The position numbers and the translations under genes are program-made. Below, in pieces: positions 62,379 through 64,000 of a DNA stretch of 64,000 bases (position 1 is its first letter; every line of letters begins with the position of its first letter). The DNA is taken from contig NZ_CP090953.1 in NCBI RefSeq assembly GCF_021513175.1, positions 2,042,501 through 2,106,500 on the forward strand, given 5' to 3'. This DNA comes from Sphingomonas sp. S2-65. GTDB lineage: Bacteria > Pseudomonadota > Alphaproteobacteria > Sphingomonadales > Sphingomonadaceae. A model generated the notes under the pieces. It did not search any database and was not told the origin of the DNA. It saw nothing but the letters and a program-made list of their open reading frames with translations.

Positions 62379-64000
62379 CTACTCCTTGGCTTGGGGATCG
62401 GGGAATTGGGGGAGCAGCGCCGCGGCCCAGTCGAGGCCGGCGTCATCAAGGAACCTGGCGGCGAAACCAGCCCGGCCATGCTCGGCGAGCAGCGTATCAA
62501 TACGCATTAGGGTGGCGGGGTCGGAGGCGCCGCACAGCGCCAGGGCGATGGGCCCCAGGCCCAGCTCGAACAGCCGGTTTCCCGCCGACGACTGCAGGTA
62601 ATAATGCCGCTTGGGCGTGGCCCGGCTGACGAGCTCGATCTGCCGGTCGTTCAGCCCAAACCGCTCGTACGCGGCGCGGCCCTGCGGTTCGATCGCCGCG
62701 GCATTGGGAAGCAGGATGCGCTGCGGGCAGCTCTCGATGATTGCCGGCGCGATGCCGCTGTCGGCAATGTCCGCGAGACTCTGGCTTGCGAAGATCACCG
62801 CGACATTCTTCTTGCGGAGCGTCTTGAGCCACTCGCGAATGCGCGCGGCGAACAGGGGATGGTCGAGGAACTTCCAGGCCTCGTCCAGGATCAACAGCGT
62901 CGGGCGGCCGGTGAACCGCTCCTCCAGCCGGTGAAACAGATAGGTCAGGACGGGTGCGACCACGCTGCCCGTGCCCATCAGCGCCTCAGTCTCGAAGCAC
63001 TGGACGTCGGCCATGCGAAGATCGTCCTCCGCGGCGTCGAGCAGCCGGCCGAACGGACCCTCGAGCGTGTAGGGCGCGAGTGCCGAGCGGAGCGCCGTGG
63101 ACTGGAGCAGCAGCGCGAGACCGGTGAGGGTACGCTCCTCGATCGGGGCGCTCGCGAGGCTGGTCAGCGCCGACCAGACCGCTTCCTTCACCTCGGGGGT
63201 AACCGCGACCTTCTCATGGGCCATCAGTGCGCCGACCCACTCGGCGGCCCAGGCACGCTCCTCTTCCCGGTCGATCCCGGCCAGCGGCTGGAAGGCGATC
63301 GTTTCACCGGCATCGCCGCCGAGTCCGAGGCCGTGATGCCCGCCGCCCATCGCCAGCGTCGCCGCGCGCGCCGAGCGTCCCATGTCGAAAACGTAGACCT
63401 GGCTGCCTGGGTAGCGGCGGAACTGCAGCGCAATCAGCGCGAGGAGGACCGACTTGCCCGCGCCCGTGGGTCCGACGATCATCATGTGGCCGACATCGCC
63501 GACATGCGTCGACAGGCGGAAGGGAGTCGAGCCGCTGGTCTCGACAAGGAGTAGCGGCGGCCCATCGAGATGGCGGTTACGTACCGGCCCCGCCCAGACG
63601 CTCGATAGCGGCATCAGGTGCGCCAGGTTGAGCGTGTGGACGAGCGGCTGCCGGACATTGGCATAGACCTGCCCCGGCAGGCTCGACAGCCACGCCTCAA
63701 CGGCATTCACGCCTTCCCGGATGCAGGTAAAGCCGAGGCCGTTGACGATCCGCTCGACCGCGCGAACTTGGTCCTCGACCCGCGCGCGATGCGCGTCGGC
63801 CACGGTGATCGTGGTGGTCAGGTAGCCAAAGGCAACATGGTCGCCGCCGAGCGCTTGGAGTGCCAGATCTGCATCGACCATCTTATTGTCGGCGTCGCTG
63901 TCGAGCAGCTGGACCGGCTGGTTGTAGATCACTTCGCGGAGCATCGCGGTGACCGATTTGCGCTTGTTGAACCATTGCCGGCGCAACCGGGTCAGCACCT
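62379..64000 (-). CDS. trbE: Conjugal transfer ATPase TrbE (VirB4-like), 5' partial
   Basis: The visible 540 or so C-terminal residues of a VirB4-family ATPase that powers pilus assembly and transfer; full-length members are ~800 residues. The gene enters from the right edge, and the apparent GTG start at 63998 is internal. Walker A is GPTGAGKSVLLALI, Walker B is PTLLILDEAWKFLD, and the following ASQSLADI segment is conserved. It heads the visible trb operon; trbB, C and D presumably lie beyond the window. Confidence 0.94.
   Translation of the reverse strand, partial: VLTRLRRQWFNKRKSVTAMLREVIYNQPVQLLDSDADNKMVDADLALQALGGDHVAFGYLTTTITVADAHRARVEDQVRAVERIVNGLGFTCIREGVNAVEAWLSSLPGQVYANVRQPLVHTLNLAHLMPLSSVWAGPVRNRHLDGPPLLLVETSGSTPFRLSTHVGDVGHMMIVGPTGAGKSVLLALIALQFRRYPGSQVYVFDMGRSARAATLAMGGGHHGLGLGGDAGETIAFQPLAGIDREEERAWAAEWVGALMAHEKVAVTPEVKEAVWSALTSLASAPIEERTLTGLALLLQSTALRSALAPYTLEGPFGRLLDAAEDDLRMADVQCFETEALMGTGSVVAPVLTYLFHRLEERFTGRPTLLILDEAWKFLDHPLFAARIREWLKTLRKKNVAVIFASQSLADIADSGIAPAIIESCPQRILLPNAAAIEPQGRAAYERFGLNDRQIELVSRATPKRHYYLQSSAGNRLFELGLGPIALALCGASDPATLMRIDTLLAEHGRAGFAARFLDDAGLDWAAALLPQFPDPQAKE

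Overview
The window is GC-rich, densely packed bacterial chromosome whose gene content points to an alphaproteobacterium of the Sphingomonas group. Evidence for this is the divergent ubiG/lysC pair, DUF5985 membrane proteins, a nine-unit HAMP-repeat hybrid kinase, a complex-I NDUFA9-like SDR next to uppP, and many short inverted REP-like elements between genes. The species assignment is inference from content; no rRNA gene is present.

Positions 1-17.2 kb hold a 5'-truncated M61 peptidase, a membrane-anchored unknown plus a zinc alcohol dehydrogenase, a Tat-exported Gfo/Idh/MocA oxidoreductase, two adjacent hybrid histidine kinases (one a 1794-residue soluble poly-HAMP protein), a small wHTH/DUF5985/DUF5985 operon, and a three-subunit molybdenum hydroxylase. 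From 17.2 to 32 kb there are REP-like arrays, a carbohydrate locus (a GH1-like enzyme, a GH1-RmlD fusion, a glycosyltransferase-UDP-galactopyranose mutase fusion), then ung, an ATP-dependent DNA ligase, csaA-like, ubiG, lysC, nitronate monooxygenase and envelope proteins.

The most unusual part is 32.2-39.4 kb. After an A+T-richer leader comes a Cys-free 108-residue peptide with a leader-like GGG junction. It is followed by a tightly overlapping operon: three paralogous radical SAM proteins that share a C-x15-CC...CxxC auxiliary-cluster signature, one RiPP-maturation-type (B12-class) radical SAM protein, and a single-chain two-lobed aspartic protease. I read this as an uncharacterised RiPP (ribosomally made, post-translationally modified peptide) pathway. 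A perfect 15-bp hairpin separates the peptide gene from the enzymes and covers the first enzyme's annotated ATG.

From 39.4 to 51.3 kb there is a ParD-like/methionine aminopeptidase pair with a palindromic operator, an M20 peptidase, a glutamate synthase operon with two secreted DUF2059 genes between gltD and gltB, uppP, an SDR and tRNA-Leu(CAG). From the tRNA to the window end is an integrated element: a P4-type integrase, cargo (a YcaQ/AlkX-like DNA glycosylase, an AraC regulator, an O-methyltransferase, a frameshifted siderophore-interacting protein), an excisionase-like HTH, a DUF2274 protein, and a Trb-type conjugative secretion operon (trbE-J-L-F-G-I) running off the right edge. It is most simply an integrative and conjugative element inserted at the tRNA.
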